The notes: generated by a model not told the origin, from the letters alone. DNA of 64,000 bases from Brachycybe producta (GCA_036925085.1 JAUPFP010000017.1:4166960-4230959); one strand, 5' to 3'. Counted from the stretch's first letter, positions 52,059 to 63,853 are shown. Numbers and translations are program-made.

Positions 52059-54236
52059 TCATCGGTAGCTGGATGCGGCAGACAGCCATTGTCCCTGGTC
52101 GTCAGGTAGATCCCGGTGGAAGATATTGAAGATGTCCCGGTCCCCGATAATCTTACGGGAGGACCGCTTGTTGTACAGTGTAGCCCAAGCGGCGTCCCAT
52201 AAGACGGCGATTCGGTAACGAGGATCCGGTTCCGGAATGTAGTGACGACTGGTACGGAACGTCTGTCCAGCTGGCAGTCTAAAGACGGAGTTGACGAAAG
52301 CTCCCAAAAGGGCTTCCGTGGCTTCATCGATGGCATCTCCGGCGAAACTGGTGGTTTCAACAATCCGTCTTCTTGGGAAGACGATGGTGATGAGGACACT
52401 TGTTAGGCGGGAGAGTCCCACGACATATCGCTCCCGGGGAGGGAGGTCCAGACGGGGAAACCCTTCCTCCAAAGAGAAGTGTCCTACGTAAAGGGTGTTG
52501 GCAGAGCGCACTTCGCGCTGCCAAGTGACCCACCGATTGTTGAGCAACCTCTCGCCGGAGGTGGCTGCACGGAACGGATGATCCAGCGGTAACCGCCCCA
52601 GAGTAGCCCCGGCATGGGGTACAGTGGGCGGTGCGGCTGGTCGGGCTGGTGTTGGAGCCGCAGGTTCCAAAGAAACTGATGCGCCCGTGATAGGCCTGGC
52701 ATGGCGCAAGGCGGACCGGGCCATATCGCGGGCCCGCTGACGTAGTCGCTTCGATGCTGACTTCCTGCTCAGCGCCTCCAGTGGCTTGGCACTTCCTGGT
52801 GCACGGCCCAGCGCTTCCATGGGGTCACCTCCCTGTCGCATGACGTCTTGCAGAAGGTTTGTGACGGCCTTCTGTTTTTTCAAGAACGCGACACGCTCTG
52901 CGGAAGGTGGCGGCATCAAAGGTGTAGGCGTAGGTTGTCCAGAAGGGCGGCCCGGAGGTGGCGGAGGAGGAGAGCGATGCGGGACCCGAGTAGGAGGGCC
53001 CCGAGTTTCGTAGCGATGGTCGCGGTCCAGTTGGACTCGGTGATCCTGTAGGTCTTGCCTGACCCTTAGGTCGAAGTTATTACGCGGCGGAAGGCCGCGT
53101 CCAGAGGAACCACGTTGTTCCTGCTGACTTCTTCCGTCGGGTCGGCGTCGGGGCGAAAGATGGGAACCACGTGGCGAAGAGCGACGTGGTTGTGGCCGTT
53201 GAAGAGAGTCTCGAGAAGAGTGGTGGCCCCTGTAGGACTGTTGAGGCTCCTTGGGGCGAGCCCCAGTGGGAACCTGAACACGAACAGGTTGGGGAACCAC
53301 CACTATGGAAGGTAGCTTTGGAGTCGGAGTTGGTGTGGCGGCCTCGCTGCGTGGAGGCGTGGCACATCGGGAGGTTGGTGGTGACGATAATGGTGTATGA
53401 GGAGGAGGCGGCGGAGTGATTGACGGCTCCGGGGAGCAGTGTTGGAAAGGCTCTGGTGGCGTTATGGGTGGAGAAGGAGATGTGGAAAGGCCAGTTGTCA
53501 GGGTTGCTGGCGAGTTCGAGGATGGAGGTGATGACGTAGCTGATGACGTAACTCGGGCGGCTTCTTGGAGTCGGGCCTCGATTCGCAGGAGCTCCTCCTT
53601 CGGGAGTTGCGCCGTACACGGTAAGCCCAGCTCGACAAGGCGGGCGCAAACCGCACGGAGGTACGCCAGATTGTCCTCCCCTTCCTTTTTATCTCTGGCT
53701 GCCTGGCGAAGGGCAGCCTCCCTCTGCATCTCCAAGTGGAGGTCTTCAAGGGGGGAAGGCACAGATCCACCTCCCCCGCGCTTCCCTCTTGCTTCAGCTC
53801 CACCCGGAATGGGTTGACCAGGCGCGATGCTATCGCGGAATACCTGGTTAACCCCCCATGCCATGATGTTAATATCGATGCGGTCTTCCCGCTCCTCCCA
53901 GTAGTGTTTTGATGTCGTGACGTCGAAGGGGACGATGCTGCTTGGAGCAGCAGGCTTCCCTTCGCGCCCGACATTGGCAGGTCGCTTGAAGCTTGCTTTT
54001 AGGCGCTTCTCCCCACGCCGGTGAAAATTCTCCGGTTCGGAGGAGGTGCGGCGCCTATCTATTGTATTTGGCGACTCTCTTCTTGTTGTTGGCGCACTGG
54101 CGGCGCCCGCCTTTTGTAGCTGGCAGGTAGATTGAGAGAGGGGTTCAGCGGTCCCCGCCGTTCCACTCTCCGTCTCATCTTCACTAGAAGAGGCAGACAT
54201 CATTCTGCCTCCTCTCCATGAGCCTCTACCTGGCAT
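52059..54236 (-). CDS. element B3 accessory protein, intact, unknown family
   Basis: 725 codons, ATG at 54236, TAA-type stop after ASSYR. N-terminus Arg/Gly-rich then acidic (SASSSEDETESGT). At about residues 125-230 a helical region contains MAWGVNQVFRDSIAPGQPIP and LPKEELLRIEARLQEAARV. Residues about 230-480 are Pro/Ser/Thr/Arg-rich and probably disordered. A short helical segment LLQDVMRQGGDPMEALGRAP follows, then a basic KRLRQRARDMARSALRHAR. The last 180 residues look globular (RWVTWQREVRSANTLYVGHF, ERYVVGLSRLTSVLITIVFP, YRIAVLWDAAWATLYNKRSS). That domain resembles the C-terminus of the element A accessory frame. No zinc, protease or polymerase motif. Function unknown; retained intact where pol was lost. 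Confidence 0.85.
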   Translation of the reverse strand: MPGRGSWRGGRMMSASSSEDETESGTAGTAEPLSQSTCQLQKAGAASAPTTRRESPNTIDRRRTSSEPENFHRRGEKRLKASFKRPANVGREGKPAAPSSIVPFDVTTSKHYWEEREDRIDINIMAWGVNQVFRDSIAPGQPIPGGAEARGKRGGGGSVPSPLEDLHLEMQREAALRQAARDKKEGEDNLAYLRAVCARLVELGLPCTAQLPKEELLRIEARLQEAARVTSSATSSPPSSNSPATLTTGLSTSPSPPITPPEPFQHCSPEPSITPPPPPHTPLSSPPTSRCATPPRSEAATPTPTPKLPSIVVVPQPVRVQVPTGARPKEPQQSYRGHHSSRDSLQRPQPRRSSPRGSHLSPRRRPDGRSQQEQRGSSGRGLPPRNNFDLRVRQDLQDHRVQLDRDHRYETRGPPTRVPHRSPPPPPPGRPSGQPTPTPLMPPPSAERVAFLKKQKAVTNLLQDVMRQGGDPMEALGRAPGSAKPLEALSRKSASKRLRQRARDMARSALRHARPITGASVSLEPAAPTPARPAAPPTVPHAGATLGRLPLDHPFRAATSGERLLNNRWVTWQREVRSANTLYVGHFSLEEGFPRLDLPPRERYVVGLSRLTSVLITIVFPRRRIVETTSFAGDAIDEATEALLGAFVNSVFRLPAGQTFRTSRHYIPEPDPRYRIAVLWDAAWATLYNKRSSRKIIGDRDIFNIFHRDLPDDQGQWLSAASSYR

Positions 54237-55675
54237 ATTTCTTAAGAGTTTAAAAAGTTCTTACTTTTTCAAAAGTCCCGCTGCTGGTGATTACTTCCAA
54301 ATAATAACAGAAATCGGTCCCCGATCACTCTGTTATTATTTCAAGAGGTCCAAAAAGTTCTGAAGGTCTGATGCACTGCACGTGAGTTCAAAGGCTTGAA
54401 GGTGGCACTCAAGCTTTTGATTGACAACAAAAACTGATGAAGTCCGAAATTAGAATTTGGAACTTGGCACAAAAAGGACTTGAAGATTTGAAGAATCGAA
54501 GGTGAATATAATTGAGATGACAGGATGAATAAAACGAGTGCTTCTTTGAAGAGAGCAAATCGAATGGTAATTGACCAGGTTTGGTCACTTTTCTTATTTA
54601 ATTTTTAAAAGTTAGAAGGGCCGGCCCCTTTTAGAATAAGACACCTTACTCTAATTGGTTTCTTCACGACTTTATTTATTGGGGGTGGGGGTTGTCCCAC
54701 CGACATTAGATGTGAGAGGTGTTGATCTAATTCTTATCAGAGTCGGTCCTGTTTATTATTTTTAGATAAACAAAAGGACTAAGGAATCTCGAGGGAGAAG
54801 GGCCGTTATTTTATTTCACACCGAGGTGTGAAGTTGCCCATTAACTTTCTCCCCTTCTTTTCCTTAATGCCTTTTTTGGAAAAGAATAGGTCAGCAAGGT
54901 TACTAATGTACCTTGCTGTTTGTTATTATTTTTAGGGGGGAGTGGGACAGGAGTTGGTGTCCCACAATTCGATCTTAATTGAGAGGGTGACAGGTTCTTC
55001 AATTTTATTTTTTAATTGAAGGTGTCCGCTCTCACAAAATCTTCAAAACTGATTTTCTTCTTTTTTTATTTGTTTATGGCCAGCAGTTTTTGTTGTTTGT
55101 TTTTTTCTTTGAAGTCCCAGTGCATTGGTCTGGCCCCCAGAGCAATTGTCTCTTTGAAGTTTTCTATCCCTCTACTGTCAACATCATGGTCAATGACGTC
55201 CGTCCATAATAAAGGGGAGCACGGTGTTTTCCTTTTGCTGACCCTTTTATGGCTCTTGATTTTTCTTCTGAACGTCCTTGACTGGCCTTCGGCGTTTTTC
55301 CCAGGTGTACCACGTGGTTGACAGTTGTTTGTGAAGGCCACGTGGTTCCGGTGTAGTTTATTGCATGTTTGAAATAGTTGCCAATATGTAAATATTGGCG
55401 GCCATTTTGAAAAGTTTAAAAGTGTTTCAAAATTAAAGTTGTATGAATTTTGTAGAGTTTTGGGAGTTATTTGAGAGTGTTTAGAGGGGTTGTTGATGCT
55501 GTGGGGTTGTTTATTCGTTGGGGGGTTCCTTTTATCCCCTCCCCCACCTCTTGACAACTGTCCTCAGTTGTTTCTCAACACAACATCTCAAATTCCTCCC
55601 GCTCTTCTATTGTTGATATTTGATTGTTGGTGTTTATTTCCATAGTCATGAAATAAACACTGGTGAATTATTGTT
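54237..55675 (-). other. element B3 segment between gag and accessory frame; pol missing
   Basis: 1.4 kb without coding potential. Homologous to the B2 sequence at about 31,040-31,450, 31,826-31,943 and 37,269-37,920. Just after the Gag stop lies GGGAGGAATTTGAG, the right side of the deletion also seen in B2. Confidence 0.7.
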
Positions 55676-57427
55676 CTATTTCTGTCGCGTTTGGTTTCTT
55701 GACAGCGTGGGTGGCCACTTGATCGGCTCGCCCGAGGTCCATTTGTGTGCAGGAGCTCGGTCGAGCACTTTGATTGGTATGTCCTCAGAGTGGTCAGAGC
55801 TGTCATTGTCGGATGTGTCAGGAGGAGGTGCTCCGGCGGCTGAGTCTGCTGCTGGAAGAGGAATCCGGCGGATTTGTCCCGCCACTCGTATCAGAGCAAA
55901 CTCAATGCCGTCTTCGGTGATGATATCCGTTTCAGGCACCTCTCCTTTGATGTCGTAGTCGGTAACCGGCTCCCCAAACTGCTTGATTGCAACCTTCTTC
56001 TTGGGTTGCCGACACTCACGGACGAAATGCCCCAGTTTGCCACAATTATAACACGTCGACTTACTCTTGTCGAACGTGCGAGTGGTCTCTGGTTGGGGGT
56101 CCGCTGCGGAGTGTCGGTTTGAATTGGTGGCAGCAGTCTGACTAGGCTTCTTATCGTGCCTAGACCGGTGTGTTTTGTCTTTAGGGCTGGCGGCTGCCGC
56201 CGGCTCCTGGTCGGTCTTCGATGCTCCTTTACCCGACTGTGAATCAGCTGCGGGTTTTGGTTCCGTCGGCCATTTATCCAAGGACAGCAAGACCACCTCC
56301 ATATTGAGGACGGCGTTTGCAAAGTCCTTGAACGACGTCGTCGATGCGTGGTGCGCGGCGTTCTGTATGGTGGGATGTAGAGCGCGGCGCAACTGACTTA
56401 TACGCAGCTGATCATCAAGTTGTGGGTAAACTCGGTCGCCGAGTATCATAAACTCCCAGATGAAAGCTTGTGTACTCTCACCTTCCTTCTGGAGCATCTC
56501 TGTATACTTTTTCTCCAAGATGGCCAGTTCGTTCGGCTTCCCGAACGTATCTACCATCTGTACTCTCAGTGCTGGCAAAGGAATGTCCTGAAGCTCATAC
56601 CTCAGTTTACTCAGCCACGTACGGGCGGCCCCAGTGAAACACCCCGTGATGTATTCCTCCTTGTGGTGGTCTTTCCAACCGTACAGGTGTGCCACTTCCT
56701 CGAATTCTTCCAGGAAGGGACGGAAACCTGTCAATCCGTTGAATTTTTGGATTGAGTCGGCAGGGTGGCGACCGCTGTATTTCTTATTGAACTCTTCCAC
56801 GGAGGGTTCTCTGGGGGTTGGTCGATAGATGCCATCCTGGACGTTTGGCATTCCAGCCGGCATCAGACCTACCCCTTGCGGTGGAAAACGTGGCGCGTAA
56901 ACTGAAGTGCCTTGTGTCGCTCCTTGGTGAGGCTGTTGTTCCGGGGGTGTCGAGCGGCGACCGCTACGTGCAACCCGGACAAGCGAGTGAGGAGAATCAG
57001 CACGTGTCGTAATCGGTATTTCCGCACGCTCATCTCTGTGACGCGGATCATCTGACTGCCCTTGTTGTTGCCAGTCAGGGTTACGCGGTAGATGACGTGT
57101 GTGCGGTGTGTAATGTCTTTCGTAACGATCGTGACGCTCTCTGTAGCCAACATAGGGAACTGAAGAGGCGTCCGAGTCATCGTCGCGAAGTCGGTGTGTG
57201 CGTGTTGTCCGCCGTGGTGTAGTCGGCCGATTCGGTGTGAATCGGTCGTCTATGAGCTGAGACATGCGAGTCGAAAGTGCAGCCACTTGTTGTGACAGGT
57301 GGTCAAACTCGGCCCCAGTCGGCCGCGGCGGTGGTGTCACATCAGTAGTCACGGGTACTTCCAACAGATCTTCGTGTGAACCCTGGTGATCAGACAGGGA
57401 CCCCGTATTGTCGTGTGAGGTAGCCAT
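55676..57427 (-). CDS. gag: element B3 Gag, intact
   Basis: 583 codons. N-terminal Arg-rich region with a coiled-coil-like LSQQVAALSTRMSQLIDDRF. The capsid part (about 215-380) contains KYSGRHPADSIQKFNGLTGF, ARTWLSKLRYELQDIPL and VDTFGKPNELAILEKKYTEM. One zinc knuckle, CYNCGKLGHFVREC (CX2CX4HX4C), lies at about residue 470. About 100 further residues end HKWTSGEPIKW and PPTLSRNQTRQK; the B2 homologue continues from this point towards the protease, so the Gag stop marks the deletion of pol. It would form particles and package RNA. Confidence 0.93.
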   Translation of the reverse strand: MATSHDNTGSLSDHQGSHEDLLEVPVTTDVTPPPRPTGAEFDHLSQQVAALSTRMSQLIDDRFTPNRPTTPRRTTRTHRLRDDDSDASSVPYVGYRERHDRYERHYTPHTRHLPRNPDWQQQGQSDDPRHRDERAEIPITTRADSPHSLVRVARSGRRSTPPEQQPHQGATQGTSVYAPRFPPQGVGLMPAGMPNVQDGIYRPTPREPSVEEFNKKYSGRHPADSIQKFNGLTGFRPFLEEFEEVAHLYGWKDHHKEEYITGCFTGAARTWLSKLRYELQDIPLPALRVQMVDTFGKPNELAILEKKYTEMLQKEGESTQAFIWEFMILGDRVYPQLDDQLRISQLRRALHPTIQNAAHHASTTSFKDFANAVLNMEVVLLSLDKWPTEPKPAADSQSGKGASKTDQEPAAAASPKDKTHRSRHDKKPSQTAATNSNRHSAADPQPETTRTFDKSKSTCYNCGKLGHFVRECRQPKKKVAIKQFGEPVTDYDIKGEVPETDIITEDGIEFALIRVAGQIRRIPLPAADSAAGAPPPDTSDNDSSDHSEDIPIKVLDRAPAHKWTSGEPIKWPPTLSRNQTRQK

Positions 57428-59760
57428 GATTAATGAGGTGGCTTGTGTAATGTGAATATGCGGTGATGAACGAGTCCGGCGAAGTCCAAGTCGTTGTGTG
57501 CAGCTCCGAGGGTTCTCGAGTACACTCTGAGCTATACTTTCGGGTTCCAGTATGATGGGACTCGTTCAGTTCGTGAAGTTGTAGGTCGGTGATGTCACTG
57601 CGCGTTGGTAATTTAGTGCTTGTCGGCAACCGACACTATCGTACTCTTATACACTGAGTCACGATAGATTACCTAAGCTTGTGACGTGTATAACGAAGTG
57701 GCCGCTCACTCCGTTAGTGTGGTGATGGTTGTATCGTATTGATCGTGTTCTCAGTTGGGCGTGTAACGAGTTTTGGTTCCCAACTGGTGTAGCGTCGTGA
57801 GTTCTTTATTGAGTGTCAGATTTTAGAAGGATCTCTCTCGACACGTGGTATTTGGCGACCACGTGGAGGTTACGAGAATTCCAAAAACCTCAATAAAGAA
57901 ACAGCAGATGTACAATACAACCTCGAGCGTGGTACACCACCCAATCGAAATTGCACTGCGGAAAGTGAATTGGAAATGAAGAGTGTGTGTGTAAAGAACA
58001 CACAAGAATAAAAAGTTCAAGATGGCTGAACTTTTTAAATGCACAAACAAAGGAGAAGTTCAAGATGGCTGAACTCTCCTGAAAGCAAGAGAAGAAAGCT
58101 GTTTTACTTGGAAAGTTTAAAACTTAGGTGCGGTGCCCGCACATCAAAAGTTTTAATTTAGTTTTATTAAAAAAGTAAAACAGTGTAGAAATTGAAGTGT
58201 GTTCAACAAGCTAAGTGCTTGGTGAACCAGAAGAAATGTTCAGACTGTAGAAATTTTGAGTCCTCACTGCTGGATGGCTCTGGATGAAAAAGACAGAGTC
58301 AGTGCCCAGTGAGGGACTATGTTGAGTAGAATGAAGAAGTCCGTAGGTGGCGCTGTGGTGGCCACTTCCGGTCAGTTTATTGCAATGTCCAAAAATTGAT
58401 GATTGAAAAGTTCCTCCGGGGCACGTTTTTATGGTGGCCAGGAGAAAGACACAAAAAGAGAGAAAATTCAAAGAAAAAGAGAAGTTTTCTCTAACAAGAG
58501 GAACTCCGCCAGGGGGCGCGTGAGTGCAACCCTCTGGAAGAGAAGAGAAAAGAAGAGAACACAAAAAGATGAGAGAAGGTACAACAATGAGTCACATGGA
58601 GCGAAAAACCGCTCCGTTGGCGCTCTTTGAAGAGTGTCCGGTCGATCCAAGATGGCGGCCGGGCTTCAGTGCTGTCCAATGGAGAAAGTTCATGTGATGA
58701 TACATTGAGGTGATGATGATGAAGAAATTGAAGAACATGACTTGGGACATAGAGGGTCCCACGGGAAACACAAGTGTAAAAACAAAGAACAAAAAAAAAA
58801 GGGGGGACAAGAAAGTCCCACGTGGCTAGGAAAAGTGTGTTTTAAGCTTGTAAGCCCCCTAACAATGAAATAGAGTTAGGGAGAGTCTTGCTTGAAAATT
58901 AAAGATGAAGAGTGAAGATAATAGGACATTTTAAAAGACACACACGTCCTTTAAAAGCCTATTAATAGGTGAACAGATTAGTAGATGAGATTTGTTTGCT
59001 CATCTCTTAATGAGACTGCAAACTCCTCTCGGAGAGTAAAAAGAATTTGTTTAAAGTGCTGCCCACGTGGTGTGGGTTTCACTTTGAAAATTAAATAAGA
59101 GTGAAGGTGACAGTGGGTGATTGTAATGGAAACATAATACAAAAACACGGACGGAAACACATGCGTCAAAGAACTACTACCAAGGTGTTGCCCACGTGCT
59201 TGATGGATGTCGATGCAGCAGTTCCTTTAACATGTGTCTCTAAGGACAGGACACAGAATCGCGCGGTCGACACGTGGTGTGTGTAGCCACAAGTCTCTTT
59301 CGCGATTCCACAAAAACGGTACCATGCGGTTGGCTTTGACGTGATCGAGGGCCTCCATACATGGTCCCAACATAAAAAGGCGCCACGCGGTTGGCTTTGA
59401 CGCTATCGAGGGCCTCCATACGTGGTTCCAACACAAAGGACGCCGCGCGGTTGGCTTTGACGTGATCGAGGGCCTCCATACGCGGTTTTACAAAGGCGCC
59501 ACGTGGTCGACTTTGACGCTATCGAGGGTCTCCACACGTGGTTCCAACACAAAGGACGCCGCGCGGTTGACTTTGACGTGATCGAGGGTCTCCATACGCG
59601 GTTTTACAGACAGGCGCCACGCGGTTGACTTTGACGCTATCGAGGGTCTCCATACGTGGCTCCAACATAGAAAGGACGGACGAAGCCTCGTGAGGCACAA
59701 TCACGAGACTTAGGACAAAGGACGGCTTCTGTTTACAGGTCGGAGAAGGCAGATGGAGCT
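57428..59760 (-). other. element B3 5' leader
   Basis: A 2.3-kb untranslated leader containing a tandem repeat array at 59,318-59,690 near the primer site. No conserved frame. Homologous to 27,475-28,653 of B2 but longer. Confidence 0.65.
59318..59690 (-). repeat. about 62-bp tandem repeats in the B3 leader
   Basis: Six units around GCGGTTGACTTTGACG and ATCGAGGGTCTCCATACG. Units alternate GACGTGATCGAGG and GACGCTATCGAGG, making a two-unit higher-order repeat. CACGTGG/CACGCGG motifs recur in every unit. Confidence 0.85.
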
Positions 59761-59779
59761 ATACCCCGCACCTCCACCA
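59761..59779 (-). other. element B3 primer binding site
   Basis: On the minus strand TGGTGGAGGTGCGGGGTAT, two bases after the 5' LTR. Matches the sites of B2 and A. Confidence 0.8.
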
Positions 59780-59781
59780 AA

Positions 59782-60469
59782 TGTGAGCTTTTGACATCAA
59801 CCAATATTTAATTACCAACCTTTAGATGACATTTTCTACTTTTCGTTTCTTCTCTGAGCAGTATGACACCTGCACAGAGAAGATCCGAGCTGTAGAGAGA
59901 GCTGGATGGAGATAGATTGTAGTCACTCTTCTGCATGGGGGTGTAATCGATGCAGGAGAGTGGCGGCCATCTCTCTCTCTCTTCCGGTTGATGCTGATAT
60001 ACATCTTCTCCATCGGTATTCCGACTAGAGAAGATGTTGTAGCTGCTGAGAATCGTATAGCTCCTGCCCTATGAAACCTCCGGCCTCTGAAGAGAAGTTA
60101 TTTACATAAACATAGAGACAACGCTACTTCTTGTTACAACACTTTTATTCATTCCTTGTAAGAAGTACAGATACAAGGGTGAATAGTAAAATACTAACGG
60201 TGAATCCTCAGGCCCATGATTTGGAATTTATCTCAAAAACAGGCAAAGGAAAGAACTTAGGAACAAAGAGGAACATGGTCCTTTTATACCTTGGACCTGT
60301 GTACACCTGCGAGGTGTAACCAGGTCCAAGTGACCATGGTCCTTTACGTATCAATCCGCCACTTGGGCATGAGTCAGAAAGGTGAGTCAGAGAGGAGGGA
60401 GGGACGGTTGAGAGTTGTTTACCCCCCAGGCTATGGTTTTGGCGGGATCACGATTTACAGGGTGTTACA
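59782..60469 (-). repeat. element B3 5' LTR
   Basis: 688 bp. Differs from the 3' LTR by one extra CT in a CTCTCTCT run. Confidence 0.92.
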
Positions 60470-61019
60470 TAACCTAACTGTGGACACTGTTTGATTGTGT
60501 TGAATGGTGCTTAGATAAACAGCTATGATGAAAAGGTATACCAATCAAAAAGTGGTATTGTTGTAAGCATGTGTCCTCTACTTACATTATAATTACAGTT
60601 ATTGTATTTTTTAGTATTATGCCTATGACAATTAGTAGAATTTATTTGCTATTTATTGTATATAACTTGGGATATTTAGATATTTTAATGTTAAATAAAC
60701 TTTTTATATCTACATGGTGTAAAATCATTGTGAGTATATCTAAATGGTCTTCATTGGCCAAACCAAACTTAATTTAAATACTATTGCACCTGAAAAAGCG
60801 CCGACCGATCCCGGTCGGCTACGACCCGGCAGAAAGCGTCGGCAACCCGGGGCCCACTTTTGGTTACCGTGGTCAAAACTGGGCTGACGGTGGTCAAAAC
60901 TGACCATGGAAGCCATACGTTGAGAACGGTAAATAAAGTTACTCCCCTGGGGTGTAAACCCCCGGCAAATTTATGACTTAGTTACTCCTTCTTATAATAA
61001 GCCTTCAGTCGCTCAAGGA
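60470..61019. other. intron, no feature recognised
   Basis: Unassigned sequence. A GACCGATCCCGGTCGGC inverted motif at about 60,803 is the only structure noted. Confidence 0.4.
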
Positions 61020-62560
61020 GAAGTAACAGAACCATAGCATTTTATTGGCTTTGCTAACTGCTTTAGCTATATGTTCATTACAAAGCAAGTCTTTGAAGAG
61101 GGTTAAACAAAGGTATTTAAAGGCGTCAACATGTTCCAGCTAAACACTCCCCATTACATAAACTGCCACATTTAGATTATGCTTTTGGGAAACAGGCACA
61201 ACCTTGTGTTTATTGCTATTTATATGTAGATGCCACTGAATAGTAATAAACACAAAGTTGTGCCTGTTTCGCAAAAGCATAATCCAAATTAGATGCCACT
61301 GAGAACACTCTTTGATTGGGTTGAGATCTTTTTGAAGGATTTCAACAGCACTATTATTTTTAATTTACATATAACAGCATCATCAGCAAATGGTTGGATT
61401 CCGCTGATAACATTAGGAAGGTCAATTGTAAACAAAAACGATATTGGCACGGCCTGTTCTGGATCTCACACTAATTTTGGAGGTGTAAACAAATTCCTGA
61501 TGGTAGTCTGCTAGGCTGCATAGGGTTCCATGGGTGACAGGGGAAGTGGAACAGTTGTCAAACCTCAGAGGAAGCCACCTGGGGTATATAATGGCCAGGT
61601 CGGCCATTATACAGGCAGTCTGTGTAGACGTGAACAAGTCAGAGCAACGACCTGCCATATACAAGGCTGAAATGTGAGCAACTGTAGCTGTTGTAGGTTT
61701 TCTTTGTTTTGTATAACGGGTCACCTGCTAGCTAAGTCCGCCAGCAGTTATGTAAATAATCATTCCTCCATTACTTATGTAAGTTATTAACCATTTTTAA
61801 CTTTTACACTTGCATCTGTGTCACATTATTACTGGGGATTGTTTGGGGGTTTTACTCGGGAGGATGGGTTTTACTACTGTGACCAGTCAATAACAGACCA
61901 GTCTTGTTCTGTCATTTTCTCGCAGTGCTGCAGGGATTCCTACCACCGATGTCAGCGAAGGACTTTGAGGTTTGACCAACATTACCAAAGGGTTCACCAG
62001 GATGCAACCTGCATGTGATCCTGCCTCTAGTCTGAGTCAGTACGGTGAGTACCAAGAGATTTTTGTTGGATAAAACCGGGTGGGTTTTGACAATACACGA
62101 GACTACTTGATGGTTAATATTAAATGATATTAACTTGTTAAGCAGCAGTGAGTATTTTAGTGTATGAGCAAAGTCAAGAAATAGTAAATCAAATTGGGAC
62201 TGATCTGAATGTCTTGTAGAAACCGTGCTAACTGATATTCGTGAATACGTTTATGACTAACGTGCTTCATTGTGCTAGAATAAATTATTTGTTCAAGAGA
62301 TTTACAGAATGTATATGTTAATGATATGGGCCTATAATTGTTTGATAATTTTTTGGACAAATATTAGTCTGTTTCCAGGCTTGTGGCAAATCACCACTAA
62401 TTACACACATGGGCTAACTTCTGCTGACAATTCCTTCAAATAAATTAGTTAAAACTTCATGTGGGCCTGATAACTTGTTTACTTCCAAGTAGCAAAACAA
62501 CTTTTGTAATTTAGTGGAATTTATTATTATAGCTGACATGCCTGTTCTAAGAAAATGCAA
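61020..62560 (-). mobile_element. decayed non-LTR retrotransposon with an inserted segment
   Basis: On the minus strand 62360-62157 reads SKKLSNNYRPISLTYTFCKS then LEQIIYSSTMKHVSHKRIHE, the RT motif 1-2 region of jockey/CR1-like LINEs. At 61,450-61,365 a frame reads LFTIDLPNVIS...QPFADDAVI, the catalytic FADD box. Between them (about 61,480-62,090) lies unrelated sequence with a TATATAATGG box that may be an inserted LTR or other element. All frames are broken. Confidence 0.65.
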
Positions 62561-63755
62561 CTGGTGCTTATTTTTTAATTCCTCATTTTGAAAGATACTT
62601 ATACCTAGTACACACCTGATAATTTAAACGCATTTAAATAATAAACGTGTTCTACAGAGCCCTGTGAAGGGCAAAAAAACAATATGTAGAATTCAACTTA
62701 TTCAGTTAATAATCTGAAAATAATGAGTTAAAACTTAAATATAATATATAAACTATTGACAAAATATTGATTTAGCAATTCAATATAAAATATTAATAAT
62801 AAAGTCAATTTTTTATTTCGTTCCATATAATTAAAATAAACACATTTAATTTGAATACATTTAACTCGTGTGTGTACAAGGTATAAGGAAATAGTCGTTA
62901 AGGGTGCTTTGCAATGGCTAATTTGTCTGGGCAAACCTCACCATTAGGTGTTATTTACAGATGTCATAGTATTTAAATTTTTGTTAAGAGACGTTAAAAG
63001 TGCAACGGACGTCAGTGGGGTGATATACGCGTTGTAAGGTCGATATAAGGGCGCGGACATCATTAACACTATTGCCGTTTAAAAAAAATAGTTTTAACGA
63101 CTTAATTAAAATATAAACAGTATGTCATGAACAAGAAAACAAAATTAACTTACTTTGATAATCAGTTGTATTCCGATTAAACGCATGCAAAAGGAGTAAA
63201 GGCCTGACTCAGCACCTCATACAAATGCACTTCTATAGCAGACCTATTTTTTTAGTTGGGTCCCCGGTAAAAAAAGGCAACGGTCCAATGGAAAAAGTTT
63301 GCAAGTTGTGTACATGGTTCGGGTATTTTCGCCTCTTGTGATCGTTTTACAAGAATTTTAACAAGTTATGAAGGTAAGGTAAATTAATTTTCTTAATCAT
63401 GACATACCTTTTATATTTTATGAGTCGTTAGAAATATTTTTAAAAACAGTTTTTCGCAAACTATAATTCTTTTAACGATGTCAGCACCCATGTATCGGCC
63501 CTTACGCTGCATTAACGTCCACGGCCCGTCTATAAAGTACCTACATATAATATATATCCTTTAAAGTTTCTTAATCATTTTAAAATACTTTCAGAGTAGC
63601 TTAGGGTTTTTATGAAGTGAAACCGTTTATAGGTGCAAAGTAAAACGGTTTAAGGAAATGGTTTTTAACTTGTTGATTTGGTTATTTTTTTTGAATCACA
63701 GTAAAGAGAACAAAACAGTACACCTTTAAATTCACTCAAGTAGAAAATAATTTAC
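62561..63755. other. intron, no feature recognised
   Basis: A/T-rich sequence upstream (in gene terms downstream) of the DOCK exon at 63756. No repeat shared with other parts of the window was noticed. Confidence 0.45.
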
Positions 63756-63853
63756 CTTCACTATCTCTTCACCATCAAGTTTCATAATTGGACTTAACGT
63801 ATCTTTTTCTGCATTAGGAATTGCTTTCCATTTTAGAAGAGAAAGTAAATCAA
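63756..63853 (-). CDS. DOCK3/4: DOCK-B family GEF, exon
   Basis: Acceptor TTGTTTTCTAG, donor GTAAATTATT. 98 nt plus one base from the previous exon gives VDLLSLLKWKAIPNAEKDTL then SPIMKLDGEEIVK. LL.LLKW and (G)EEIVK directly before FLQD are conserved in DOCK proteins. Its reading frame joins the 43734-43642 exon across about 20 kb of intron. Confidence 0.93.

Larger units (their letters stand above)
50971..60469 (-). mobile_element. young pol-less gypsy-type element B3 (TSD TAAC)
   Basis: LTRs 50971-51656 and 59782-60469, identical by eye except one CT unit. TAAC flanks both sides (50967-50970 and 60470-60473). Minus-strand order: 5' LTR, primer site, 2.3-kb leader, intact Gag (57427-55676), 1.4-kb non-coding segment, intact accessory protein (54236-52059), 3' LTR. 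No protease active site, RT, RNase H or integrase exists. Near-identical LTRs mean it inserted recently, so the enzymes must have come from another copy. Same orientation as DOCK. Confidence 0.9.

Noticed and set aside
60800..60880. tRNA-like or riboswitch-like G+C-rich stretch
   Set aside because: Could not be folded by eye into a cloverleaf; only one short inverted motif.
61480..62090. Inserted LTR with TATATAATGG box
   Set aside because: No TG...CA ends, target duplication or second copy could be confirmed.
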